A stretch of DNA of 64,000 nucleotides from Pisaster brevispinus (Eukaryota > Echinodermata > Asteroidea > Forcipulatida > Asteriidae), in contig JAMKCF010000011.1 of NCBI GenBank assembly GCA_023634235.1, positions 8,227,218 through 8,291,217 on the forward strand, given 5' to 3'. Positions 1-9,412 of this stretch are shown in pieces; within the stretch, counting starts at the first letter, position 1; every line of letters begins with the position of its first letter. A program made the position numbers and the translations under genes. The notes beneath the pieces are model-generated. The model ran no database searches, was not told the DNA's origin, and saw nothing but the letters and a program-made list of their open reading frames with translations.

Positions 1-1400
1 GTTTTAGAGAAAGGGGTAATTTTTCACAGACAAATTTGAATCTGAGAAAGGCTTCAGGTATCTTAAAGCACACAATTCTATGCAACGAGGATGTGTTTGT
101 TTTTTCTTGCATTATTTTCTTGCAACTTCGATGACCACTAATTGTTATTTTATGCATATGTTGGGATACACCAAGTGAGGACACTGGTCTTCGACAATTA
201 CCGTTCTAAAAGTATAACCACCCTTTAAGTCTCTGCCTTTGAGTGAGAAAAAAAACTGCCCACGCTGCTTGTCAATTCAGATACATGCTGTCTGTCCAGT
301 GAACTAGCCCCTTCCTTGATGATTTTTTCTCATTCATGGGAACATTTCCCTTAGAATATTTGCCTTTTTGGGGGGTCTGCGCATGAAGAGAGTTCAACAA
401 TTGCTGTTTGTCAGTCTTAACATCATTGTCAGTCCAGACACAGCCCTTCACTACACAGACTTGGCCTCATTTGAAAAACAAACAGAATTTGACAACCTGT
501 CTCGCGGAAAGAATATTTGCTTTTCTTTTTTGGGTACTTGGCTTTATATCGGTGCCCATTGCCATGGGTAAATATAGAGCTTTTTGTATTGAGAAGTGGA
601 CTCTGAGGGCTGTCCTGAAATTTGAGAGGGCTGGAGAGATGAATCACCGTAGCCTGAAAGTTTCATCTGATGTATGTTGATGATGACTGCTTAGAAATGG
701 TTTAGCTTGACTCGGGTCTTACTTTGCTGTCAACGTAAGGGCAAGGCAGTTTTTTGTATTCCTTACGAAAGGGCCCTTATGTGAAGGAAGTTTGAATGTA
801 TTTAATTTCTTATTTTAACTGGGTGGCCCATTTAGTGGCAACCACTGGTCTCCCATGGGTGCCATTGGTACTGGAACATTTCAAAGGGCACCAAGGCAAT
901 GACTGGGCGCATTGGAAGTGAAATGACTCCTATGCCAAATTGCCACAGTGAATGATGCAGAGGGACTGGGGCAGGTAGGCCCAAACAACAAGTGCTTATC
1001 ACAGGGTCAGGCATGCCAATCTTATCTAAGTCTAAATGATTTGATGTGGAGTGACATAGGAGAAGAGGATGTGGGAGGATTTAGGCCACATGATAGCAAC
1101 AATGCCCAGTCTGTGAGTTTTTTTTTTAAAGCACTCATCCAAAATTGGTAATTGGCAAAGACTTAATCTGCACTTTATGTGTCCCCTCCCCTTATACACA
1201 CATGAAACAACACAATCTGTGAAAGTTTAAGCTCAATTAGCCATTGGTGTCACTAGAATTAGAAATGAGTGAAAAACCCCAGATCTGTTTTAAAACGTGA
1301 AATTTTGGACTCTCTCGATCAAAATGTTTCAAGGGAAAGTTTTCCACCATTAATACCATCAAGGGAAACCGACTCAGTGACTAGGTGGGCCTAAATATCG
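1..1400. repeat. Repeat-derived non-coding DNA, fragments of MITE-like repeats
   Basis: No convincing gene. Positions about 105-215 are a reverse-oriented fragment of a repeat also seen at 51350-51550: both carry the string read as TTGCGAGAAAATAATG on the reverse strand and a CTTGGTGTATnCCAACAT-like segment. Positions 840-1025 match parts of 9980-10035 (ACTGGAACATTTnAAnGGGC) and 51027-51055 (GCTTATCACAGGGTCAGGCA). Positions 1140-1250 again resemble the 51.4-kb repeat (TTGGTAATTGnCAAAGAC, AATCTGTGAAA). The short open frames here are products of these repeats. Confidence 0.5.
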
Positions 1401-1439
1401 AAATCAAATTTTGGGGGTGAACAATGACAAATTTACTAG

Positions 1440-1503
1440 AGTGTCAGTGGGATTTGAACCTGCGATTTATGTGCTGCTGCTCTACTGACTGACTTGTCTA
1501 GCC
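1440..1503 (-). repeat. tRNA-like SINE fragment
   Basis: On the reverse strand this reads like the internal promoter of a tRNA gene: an A-box-like CAGTCAGTAGAGCAGCAGC followed by a B-box GGTTCAAATCCC at the usual spacing. Acceptor-stem pairing is not evident, so this is more likely a SINE remnant than a working tRNA gene. Confidence 0.45.
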
Positions 1504-1625
1504 CTTTATGTCAAATGTCAATTAGTCTTATTGCCAATACCTTTGTTTGGGGGTTCCAGTCAAAACTCATACAACTTTATACTGCCCTATCGTAAACCGG
1601 GCGTGACCTCTAGCTACCCATATAC

Positions 1626-1692
1626 GGTAGCTCAGTTGGTAGAGTACCAACGCGTAAACACGGAGGCCGCAGTTTCAAATCCCACCGCAGTA
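1626..1692 (+). repeat. tRNA-like SINE head
   Basis: The A-box GTAGCTCAGTTGGTAGAG is followed about 30 bp later by the B-box-like AGTTTCAAATCCCACC. The spacing suits a tRNA or tRNA-derived SINE. The normally invariant GTTCGA core of the B box is GTTTCAA, and the ends do not form a clean seven-pair acceptor stem, so a decayed SINE head is the better call. A functional tRNA cannot be excluded without a covariance-model scan. Confidence 0.5.
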
Positions 1693-2240
1693 AATTTATT
1701 ATATATTTTTTTCACCGTGAATTTTGAGCTCTTCAAATACGGCAGTGATGTACATGTATTTCCCCAGCTTTGATAGTATTTCTGAAGCAGACATTTTTCT
1801 GTTGAGGATTTGTACTGGTATGCAATCTAATCCTTAGTCATGACGGCCAAGTAAACAATTACACCAGTCGATCAATCTGGGTTTTTTGTTTGTTTGTTTT
1901 TGTTCCGAAAAAAGGAGGATGAGGGCCTTCAGATTTGTTATAATTTTTTCTTCAAGGATGAAAGAGCCAGACTAAAAGTTTGTTGACGTTAAGTAGAACT
2001 TAGAAGTCAAAAATATAGGTAAAGTAAGGGTATTAAACAGGATTGCTAGAGCTAACAAAATAGTCGCAGACAATGTTCATGTTTTGTGTGATCAACCATG
2101 TACATGAAATAGCAAACCAGTTGTTAATTTGGGCTTACTTTAATCCGTTGTGTGGAGTCGGGAGAAAAAAAGTGAAATAAACATGCACAATTTTTCAGCC
2201 TGTAAACTCATTGCCCTTAATTTTCGTTGTCTTCTGTGGC

Positions 2241-3313
2241 GTGTCATGGCCTAGCGGTTAAGAGCACCGGATTCAAGCTTCGGTGTTTGATCAGCAGAGT
2301 GTGGGTTCAAGTCCCGGTCGTAACACTTGTGTCCTTAAGCAAGACACTTAACCATGATTGCTTCGTAAAGTTGGGGAGGTAGTGCTTTCTGCTCTACCAG
2401 CCAGGCTTCTGATGGATGATACCCAAGCCTAAATCCGTATGGACTGTAACACCGCGTTTACACTAGATCCAGAAAGGTGGATTGAGATCCGGCAATTTTT
2501 TAACGACCGCAGATCAAGATCCTGTGTCGCGTTTACACCAGCGCTTGATCCGGCTCCGATCCCACTTTTGAACCGGATGTATATTGGTCATGACGTCACC
2601 GCTCCTCGCAAAGAGCTCAAAGGTCACGATTACAGCGCGCCACTTCTAGAAATAATCATTGTCAAGGCGAAGGTAGAATGCAGAAAATACAGTACAGCAA
2701 ATGATACGGATAACAACGACCATGCAGGTAGAAATATTTGGTAGATGGGAATTTAAAAAATACAGCAACAAGGCAAGCTCCGAACGTAACGATGTATGTA
2801 TAAGGACGCTGAAAACAACAAAACGTTTCACACACGCACAGTCCATGTGCACACAGCACACACACAAATATAAACAGCGACGGATGTCCCACCAAAGCAC
2901 AAGCAAAAAGCGCGCCATTCGTAGCGAAACCGGAAATGACCACATCAAATTGCGGTGTCTGATCCACCTTTGCGTTTACACTTGTATTTGGAATCCACTT
3001 TGCCGGATCTGATCCACCAATTGCCGGATTCAACCCTCCTCGAAAGGTGGATTAAAATTGCCGGATCTTGAACCGGGTCTGATCCGGCTTTTTTGCGTTT
3101 ACACTAGCCGTTAATCCACATTGCCGGATCAGACCCGGGTCTGATCCACCTTTCTGGATCTAGTGTAAACGGGGTCTAAAGGGGGTAACCCTGTTTCAGC
3201 CTCAGGAGTAGGTGGCAACGGCCCCTGGAAAAAATAGTTGATTGTAGCCCACACCTTGAAGTGGCCTTCAGGCCTTGTGTGTCTGGCGACTTGCATAAAA
3301 AAAAAAAAAAAAA
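2241..3313 (+). mobile_element. tRNA-derived SINE, interrupted by a MITE
   Basis: The head at 2241-2325 is tRNA-like: A-box TGGCCTAGCGGTTAAGAG and B-box GGGTTCAAGTCCC at 2303-2315. The body follows with the motif ACTTGTGTCCTTAAGCAAGA, shared with the SINE at 9051-9412. It resumes at 3180 after a 727-bp insertion and ends in a poly-A tract at 3297-3313. The 3' half matches the reverse-strand copy at 36104-36297 (GGGGGTAACCCTGTTTCAGC). Without the insertion the SINE is about 346 bp. No target duplication is obvious. Confidence 0.75.
2450..3176. mobile_element. Harbinger-like MITE, 727 bp, with TAA target duplication
   Basis: The ends are long inverted repeats: CACCGCGTTTACACTAGATC on the left, and on the right the complement of GACCCCGTTTACACTAGATC, continuing inward through AGAAAGGTGGAT. 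The element is bordered by TAA at 2447-2449 and TAA at 3177-3179. The uninterrupted SINE at 36.3 kb has a single TAA at this point, which proves the insertion and its 3-bp duplication. A 3-bp TWA duplication is typical of PIF/Harbinger transposons. GGATCnGATCC-type subrepeats crowd both ends. No transposase is encoded, so the element is non-autonomous. The roughly 100-codon open frames inside it are not genes. Confidence 0.85.
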
Positions 3314-3419
3314 TTAAAATGTAAACTTAAATCAGCTGTTGCGTTTTTTTTTTTTTAGGTTTTCAGATATAGTTTTCTCTAATATGACTTCATTTCGATT
3401 GTAAAAATTTCATAGAAAT

Positions 3420-4020
3420 TTTTTTTCAATCCTGTGTAGTACCTTTAAATTAATCATTGAAAGAATGATGCCAAGATAAAGCAAAAAGTACATGAAAAGA
3501 TGATCATTTGGGGGACAACAATATTTAAAACACTTTTCAAAAGGCTGCGGCTTCAAAAAGAGATGTGGGATGGGATGACCTGGTGTTTATTTTTATTTGG
3601 CTGTAGCCTTCAGGTAGAAACTAATAAATTTGTGTTAAATATAATTACCTGTACCTTTTTTCATGAATAACTCATCTGTCCTGTGTATTTTCACAAGCAG
3701 CATTGATTTCATGCTGTTTGTTGACAGCTGTGGTACATGTGCATTGTTTAATTGTTCACACTATTCGCTTCATTAGTCTTCGTTTGCACAATGGATTATT
3801 ATTTTTTTTTGAGCCATCAAATCCAGTGCACAGTGCACACACTTTGTCATACACTCAGCAAATCCATTTTATTAGAACCAGTCAGAGCATAAGGATTAAC
3901 AAAAGGCTGCTGGAGGCCGTGAGGTCACCATTCTCTTATCTGATTGGTCAATGACGCACAGATCATGCAGTGGATGCATGAACAGAACATGCAGCTTATG
4001 CACAGCAGCAGCAGTCAATG
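3420..4020. other. Intergenic, nothing recognised
   Basis: AT-rich DNA upstream of the first Myb/SANT gene. It could contain that gene's promoter or a 5' non-coding exon, but no TATA box or clear start site stands out. The short open frame at 3703-3954 has no recognisable domain. Confidence 0.4.
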
Positions 4021-4174
4021 CTCAGCTAATAATAATATCAAGACTTGTTAGATTATTCACGCAGCTACTCAACTTTAGGGTTGTGTTCTAAATGTTGCTC
4101 AGCTAATAATAATATCAAGACTTGTTAGATTATTCACGCAGCTACTCAACTTTAGGGTTGTGTTCTAAATGTTG
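4021..4174 (+). repeat. Exact 77-bp tandem duplication
   Basis: Units 4021-4097 and 4098-4174 are identical by eye; each begins CTCAGCTAATAATAATATCA and ends TCTAAATGTTG. The duplication ends 22 bp before the start codon of the Myb/SANT gene, in its probable 5' leader or proximal promoter. Complete identity implies a recent event or an assembly duplication. Confidence 0.9.
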
Positions 4175-4196
4175 CTCTCTGTGTAGAAGTAGGCAA

Positions 4197-5351
4197 ATGG
4201 GTTTAAAAAGGAAGCAAGTAAAGGATGATTCTTATTGTATGACGAAAGCTCCAAAGCGGAAACCAAACTGGACAGAAACAGAACAAAACTGCATGCTTGA
4301 CCTCTATGCTAACTACAAAGAATTGTTGGCGTCTAAACATAATACACCACGGCATAAGGCAGACTGCTGGGTTAACATCACAGTCAGGCTGAATGAAGGC
4401 AACACTTTGGTGAAGAGGTCAGTGGACGAGGTCAAACGCAAATGGCATAATCTTGTTGGGCAGGCTAGGAGAGATTTTTACGATTGGAAGAGAACACAGC
4501 AAGATGCCAAGACTTCCTCCTGGACTATGCCTGCCAAAAGCTGTAGAGCCCTAGAACTGTTCTTTAACAGTAAATTTGAGGATTGGAAAAACAAGACCGA
4601 TGATCTTCAGTGGGATGACGGCTCAAATCAGGAAGATTGTGAGATTCAAAACTCAGAGGCAAATGATGCTTATACGTTCGACCATGAGCAACCACCTGAG
4701 AGGCTTCCTTGTACTCCATCACAACCAGGGAGTTTACCAGCAAGTGCCGAAGTGAAAGAGGAACTTGACACTAACGTATTGCCTTCATCAGCCTTTGTTG
4801 CACACATGTCAAAGCTTTCCTCATCAGCCTCAAGGACTGCTGCCAGAATCCCCTCAACCAGTTTTCAAGACACTGCTATTCAACCAACTCCTCAGGTTCA
4901 AAATGTGTGGAGTACTTATCCAATGGCATCAATGAATAATAACTGCGAAAACACTGTTTCCGCAAGTAAAGACTCTGGGTCTGGCGTCAAAGTCCACCAT
5001 GACCTGGAGACCATTGCAGCCTCGGCAAGCATACATCAGATCTCCTTAGAATCACTCCACCAGGCTCCTGTCACCATGGCAACCGTCCATCCCAGCTCAT
5101 CCTGCACCATTGTCCCAACCTCTCTCCATGCTTCATCCACGCTTCTCAGTCAAGCGTCACCCTCCCCTCCCCCTGAAGAGCCAGCAAGGAAGAAGTTCAG
5201 AGAGTCTGAGACTGCCCAGTCAAAACGAGAGGCGGAGTTAAGAATGGACATTCTACAATTGGAGAAAGACAAATTGTGGCTGGAAACGGAGAAATTGCGA
5301 CTCGAGATTGACATTCTGAGGAAACGGAAGCAACAAATGGACAACAACTGA
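4197..5351 (+). CDS. Myb/SANT-like DNA-binding domain protein with C-terminal coiled coil
   Basis: An intact 384-residue frame. The first in-frame ATG (MGLKRK) is chosen; the frame stays open further 5' without another ATG. Residues about 20-100 match the Myb/SANT-like fold of the MSANTD3/MSANTD4 and NAIF1 type (Pfam Myb_DNA-bind_5): a basic KRKPNW entry, tryptophans at 25, 58, 83 and 97, and the helix-three signature RSVDEVKRKW. This fold binds DNA and is also used by the accessory protein of PIF/Harbinger transposons. Residues about 130-310 are Ser/Pro/Thr-rich and probably disordered. A SPSPPPEEPARKK patch precedes a charged coiled coil (LRMDILQLEKDKLWLETEKL onward) that reaches the C terminus and probably mediates dimerisation. 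It is likely nuclear, and its target is unknown. No intron is visible within the frame, but a spliced 5' leader is possible. A weak ATTAAA poly-A signal lies at 5402. A paralogue lies 2 kb downstream. Confidence 0.8.
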   Translation: MGLKRKQVKDDSYCMTKAPKRKPNWTETEQNCMLDLYANYKELLASKHNTPRHKADCWVNITVRLNEGNTLVKRSVDEVKRKWHNLVGQARRDFYDWKRTQQDAKTSSWTMPAKSCRALELFFNSKFEDWKNKTDDLQWDDGSNQEDCEIQNSEANDAYTFDHEQPPERLPCTPSQPGSLPASAEVKEELDTNVLPSSAFVAHMSKLSSSASRTAARIPSTSFQDTAIQPTPQVQNVWSTYPMASMNNNCENTVSASKDSGSGVKVHHDLETIAASASIHQISLESLHQAPVTMATVHPSSSCTIVPTSLHASSTLLSQASPSPPPEEPARKKFRESETAQSKREAELRMDILQLEKDKLWLETEKLRLEIDILRKRKQQMDNN

Positions 5352-7376
5352 ACAGTCAAAAGTTTCAGTGTGCCTATTTCAAGTTACAGAATCCTAGGAA
5401 AATTAAAACATTCAATTTTTTGACATTGATCATCAGTCAAGAGTCAACATACCTTGTTGATTATTCTGTTATTTTCCCCAGTAGTGATCAGACCATCAGC
5501 TTGAGACTTAAACTTTTTTTCCAGTATTTCAATTTCAGTGAACAAAAAACTTGTGTTATTTAAAATAGTTCTAGAACTTATAGGCTTATTAGCACTAGTA
5601 CCTAGTTCTTGATAGTACTAGTTACGCTCCCCAGTAAGCCTAAAAGTTTTAATGGGGGGGGGGGGGGGTTGGAAACCTCAAAACATAGTACAGGCTGTCA
5701 CCAAGACATATGGAAGCCTGCTACAAAGAACAGATCTGGGTAGGTCTGTATGTTTGTACAATTTTGTGCACAAAATTTTGAGTAAAAATACTTTTCAGAC
5801 CCTTGAAAAAAATAACAACTCTGGGAGGTGATACTCCCTCAGACATGTGGAATGGTCCAGTCTAGGATATGGAGGACTGTGACTCCCACAGGGCATTGCA
5901 CTTTGGAGAAAACAGTGAAATAAGTGACCAGCACTCACTTATAGGTTTATTAATTCATGACCAGTTCACACATGTTCTTGTGTCTTTTATTGTGCATGTT
6001 TGATATTAAATAATATATTGTATCCCGACCATCACAACAAACCTCATATATACAGTTTGACAGGTGTCTTTATTGTAACTGACTGCTTCAGGTCTTTAGT
6101 TGTTGCTGGATGTTGTTGCAGTTATCAATCCTTTTGAATGTTAAAAATCTCCCCCCCAAAAAAAAAAATAAAAAATAAATAAATAAATAAAAAATAAACA
6201 ATTAAATTTTTTTTTTTTTTTTAAATAAATAAATAAAATATAAATAAATAAATAAATGAATAAATAAACAAATAAATAAATAAACAAATAAAAAATTTAA
6301 GTGAAAAAAAGCCACCATTTATTCCTATTTAAGGACAGTTTTTTATTAGTAGCGTTAGAACAAAATGACAACTTATAAAAAAAGATTTCACTGTAGGATA
6401 GGAGTGAACATGCTGTTCCATTGACATATCAAACCTTTAACCATTTTAGGAAATTCTTGAATCCAAGGTTTTGGCAGTCTTCTACTTGGGTCATCAATCC
6501 TTAAGTCCAAGTCCTCAGTGTGAAGTAAGATAATAAGTCCTGACAGTCTCAATTTTTGAGTTACTTTAATTTAAAATTGTTTAAAAAAAAATTTTTTTTA
6601 AACCTGACAGAAATATGCACCAAGGTTTATAATTAAATGTAGAAAAAAATGTGAGCTTTACTTGGGGACACAATTAACAGTCCTGAGCATTGTATGGCAG
6701 GCAAACAAATATGACATTAAGCAAATCTCTTGCACTGTTTATTGTTCAAACTTGGGTTTTTAAAATACATATGGAACTATCAGAGAGTTTGATGACCAAA
6801 AGGTGGAAATTGTTATTACCTCAGTAAAGTTAGGATGGCAACTAATTCAAGTAACACATCACTGCTGCTTGGCACAATAGTAGCATAGAGAAACTCAGTA
6901 CATGTACATGTAAATGTTACCCCTTTTTGCCCACAGAAAGTTTTTGACCTGGGTTTCCAAGCAATGGGAACTCATGTTTGCGTACTGTATTCACTCACAC
7001 ACTTTATACCCCTACAAACATATACATGTAGGGTTATATGTACAAATCCACTGTAAATACTGCTGGAAAAAGGTCACCATGCTGTGATTTGGTTGGCCAA
7101 TGGTACACACTAATCTTGCTGTACTTGCATGCACAGCTGATTTTGAATGTGGATTTACAATGTGCATACTGGGTAAATAATGCCATACATTAGTGTACAT
7201 GTGTGGTGTACTTGTTATGCACACAAACTTGTACTATTACCATCAAACTGGGGTCACTTTCCATGTGATTCTATGTTGAATCTCTATGGTTGCTTTAGTT
7301 TAGAGCATCAAACCATAGGTCAAACCATCGAGAAACAAATAAAGGCAAGGGTGATCATAAGGAAGAAAAGTTCACA
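5352..7376. other. Spacer between Myb/SANT paralogues, with low-complexity tract
   Basis: Probable 3' UTR of the first gene followed by intergenic DNA. It contains a G-run at about 5657-5669 and an A/T-rich simple-repeat block at 6155-6300 made of TAAA/AAAT units. A stretch near 6505-6530 has the word AGTCCAAGTCCTCAGT, also seen near 10875-10890. No other coding signal was seen. Confidence 0.6.
6155..6300. repeat. (TAAA)n simple repeat block
   Basis: About 145 bp of almost pure A/T. AAAT/TAAA tetranucleotides flank a 16-nt T run at about 6207-6222. Short-read assemblies are prone to length error here. Confidence 0.9.
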
Positions 7377-8637
7377 ATGTCGGTGTCAAACAAACGTCAG
7401 CCACGTAAGCCGAACTGGACGGAGGCAGAACAGAAGTTCATGCTTGACCTTTATGCTCAGCACAGGGAAGTGTTATCTTGTGTTGAAACAAGGCGAAAAC
7501 TGTCAACGGAAGGCCGACTGCTGGGCAAGCATCACTGAGCAGATGAACCAAGTCAATACGGTCGTAGAGCGGTCAGTGTTTGAGGTCAAGCGCAAATGGT
7601 ATTTTCTCATTTGGCAGGGGAGGAAAGATTTTATGAAATGGAAGGCAGCTCAGCAGGATCCGCGGAAGCCCCGAGTGACCGTGTCACCATTGAGCAGTAA
7701 AGCCGTTGAACTGCGCTGGAACATTAAGTTTAAAGCATGGAAAGATGTGGAGGATGGTCTTCCATCAAGAATGAATTACATGTACAGTGAGTTTATACCT
7801 GTAGATGCAAGTAATGCAGAGAGGTACGGCACCCCGCTAATGTCGGAGCAGATTCGCTCAATTTCATCGGAAGTAGAGAAGCCACGAAAAATACGTAAAG
7901 AAGCAAAGAAGAAAAGATCAAAAAAGAGTCTCGTGTCAGTTGATGAGTTGGACGGGTTATCTGCATTAGCTGTTATCAAGCCCCTGCCACACCTTTCCAC
8001 TCCAACCTCTGAAGATGAAAGTGCAACAGGAACCATCTCAACCAATTCAGAATGCCCTGTCACCCAACCTACTCCTCTGACTTGGAGTCAGGAAGGAAGT
8101 AGGTCTACTCCTCCCATCAAATTAAACTGCATAGGCGCCGTGTCTCCAATGCTCAACTCTGCACCTGACATCCAGTTACAGTCTGGAGTAAGGAGTATTA
8201 ATCCTGGTACATCAATGTACAAAAACTGCTTAAGCACTGCTTCCCGAGTGAACAACAACTCTGCATATGACATCCAAGTCCAGCATGACCTGGAGACCAT
8301 TGCAGCCTCAGCCAGTTTAAATCAGATCTCCCTGGAGTCACTCCACCAGCCTCCCATCATGACGGCAATCATTCATCCCCGCTCATCTTCACCCATTAAC
8401 CCAATGTCTCACCATGCTTCATCCACGCTTCACAGTCAAGCGTCACCCTCCCCTCCCCCTGAAGAGCCAGCAAGGAAGAAGCTCCGAGAGTCTGAGACTG
8501 CCCAGTCAAAACGAGACAAGTTGAGGATGGACATTCTCCAATTGGAGAAAGATAAATTGTGGCTGGAAACGGAGAAATTGCGACTCGAGATTGACATTCT
8601 GAGGAAACGGAAGCAACAAATTGAAAACAACTTCTGA
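7377..8637 (+). pseudogene. Frameshifted paralogue of the Myb/SANT-coiled-coil gene
   Basis: The ATG at 7377 opens a frame (MSVSNKRQPRKPNWTEAEQK...) aligned to residues about 18-45 of the upstream paralogue, but this frame stops at 7536-7538. The rest of the domain (ADCWASITEQ, RSVFEVKRKW), the Ser/Thr-rich middle and the coiled coil continue in the next frame from about 7513 to the TAA-free stop TGA at 8635-8637. Counting bases between conserved codons gives 37 nt here where the paralogue has 30, so one extra base lies within about 7480-7515. The long frame that starts near 7180 enters through non-homologous upstream sequence and should not be taken as the N terminus. Options are a recent pseudogene, a sequencing error, or a very short unusual splice. 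The middle region has a basic insert (KKKRSKKS) missing from the paralogue. The rest of the frame is open for about 375 codons, so decay, if real, is recent. Confidence 0.7.
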
Positions 8638-9050
8638 TTCACGCCCTTGCAATGTAGAATTTTACGATGGTGCTTTCATGTTTGTCTCTTTCCTGTATAC
8701 AATTCTTTAACATTGAGTCTCAGTCATTCCACAAACGAATTCTTTGTAGTCCTCCAGTCAGGCATGATTTGTTTCCTACTTTAGTCTGAATTCTGATTTG
8801 TTTGCCTTCAGAAATTGTTTTTAAAAACGTGACTAAATAGCCTGAAAGGTGTATCAAAGCCCACACTGTGCATATATATAGGTCAGGCCTTGCATGGGTA
8901 AAATGTTCCTACCTTTTTCCAAGAACTAAATATCACTGGCCTGTGCAGTGTTTCTCCCAGCTGGGGGGGGGGGAGGATATATTTATTGTCAGGTGGTCCA
9001 TTGGCCGGGATTGTAGCATGCCAGCCTGTAACATCAAAAAATATTTATTC
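8638..9050. repeat. Interspersed repeat E, copy 1, downstream of the paralogue
   Basis: Positions about 8757-8940 match 47545-47760. Shared stretches include TTTCCTACTTTAGTCTGA, ATAGnCTGAA, GTGCATATATATAGGTCAGG (GTGTACATGTACAGGTCGG at 47 kb) and TTTTTnCCAAG. The repeat family is unidentified. A G-run lies at 8964-8972. Confidence 0.55.
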
Positions 9051-9412
9051 TAATAATAATAATAATAGTGGCTTCTTATATAGCGCTCAAACCCGTCACT
9101 CAGTGACGCTCATGGCGCTTCAACATTATTACCATTGGTCACTGGGCCATTTATTTCATTCCTTAAACCATCTCAGCTCCCTTGGGAGTATACAGCCTGT
9201 GCTGCCAAATATGTAGCGCACTAAGCTAAATCAATCACAAGAACCATCTCTGCCCTCACAGGTACCCATTTACCCCTGGGTGATGAGAAGCAATTATAGT
9301 TAAGTGTCTTGCTCAAGGACACAAGTGTCATGACCGGGATTCGAACCCACACCCTGTTGACTCAGCCACCAGAACTTGAGTCCCATGCTCTAACCGCTCG
9401 GCCACGACACGC
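9051..9412 (-). mobile_element. Complete tRNA-derived SINE with (TTA)n tail
   Basis: Read on the reverse strand, it starts GCGTGTCGTGGCCGAGCGGT (tRNA-like A box) and carries the B box GGGTTCGAATCCCGGTCATG. It then has the shared body ACTTGTGTCCTTGAGCAAGA, a segment with AATGGGTACCTGTGAGGGC, and the terminus GAGCGCTATATAAGAAG before (TTA)n at 9051-9066. The length is about 360 bp. It shares head and early body with the SINE at 2241 but has a different 3' end, so the two are distinct subfamilies. Its RNA would be made by Pol III, and mobilisation would need a partner LINE not seen here. Confidence 0.85.

Larger units (their letters stand above)
2041..3405. repeat. Old interspersed repeat R, copy 1 (split by a SINE)
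   Basis: Positions 2041-2230 and 3329-3397 together match 22003-22265. Shared landmarks are TAGAGCTnACAAAATAGTC, CATGCACAATTTT, AAATCAGCTGT and ATATGACTTCATTTC. In the 22-kb copy these two halves are joined by only about 8 bases, while here they are about 1.1 kb apart. Everything between (2231-3328) is therefore later insertion. The nature of the underlying repeat is unknown. Confidence 0.7.

Noticed and set aside
1626..1692. Functional tRNA gene
   Set aside because: The A box is good but the B box core is altered and no acceptor stem is evident.
2439..2744. 101-codon open frame
   Set aside because: It starts in a SINE and runs through the 727-bp MITE; the sequence is transposon end, not coding.
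2662..3033. Reverse and forward frames of 100-123 codons
   Set aside because: They lie wholly within the same MITE and have low-complexity, motif-free translations.
4122..4196. 25 extra residues before the Myb/SANT start
   Set aside because: The extension begins at a TTG in the tandem duplication; the first ATG is at 4197.
7180..7510. N-terminal extension of the second Myb/SANT frame
   Set aside because: The homologous N terminus is in a different frame starting at 7377; this lead-in has no similarity to the paralogue.
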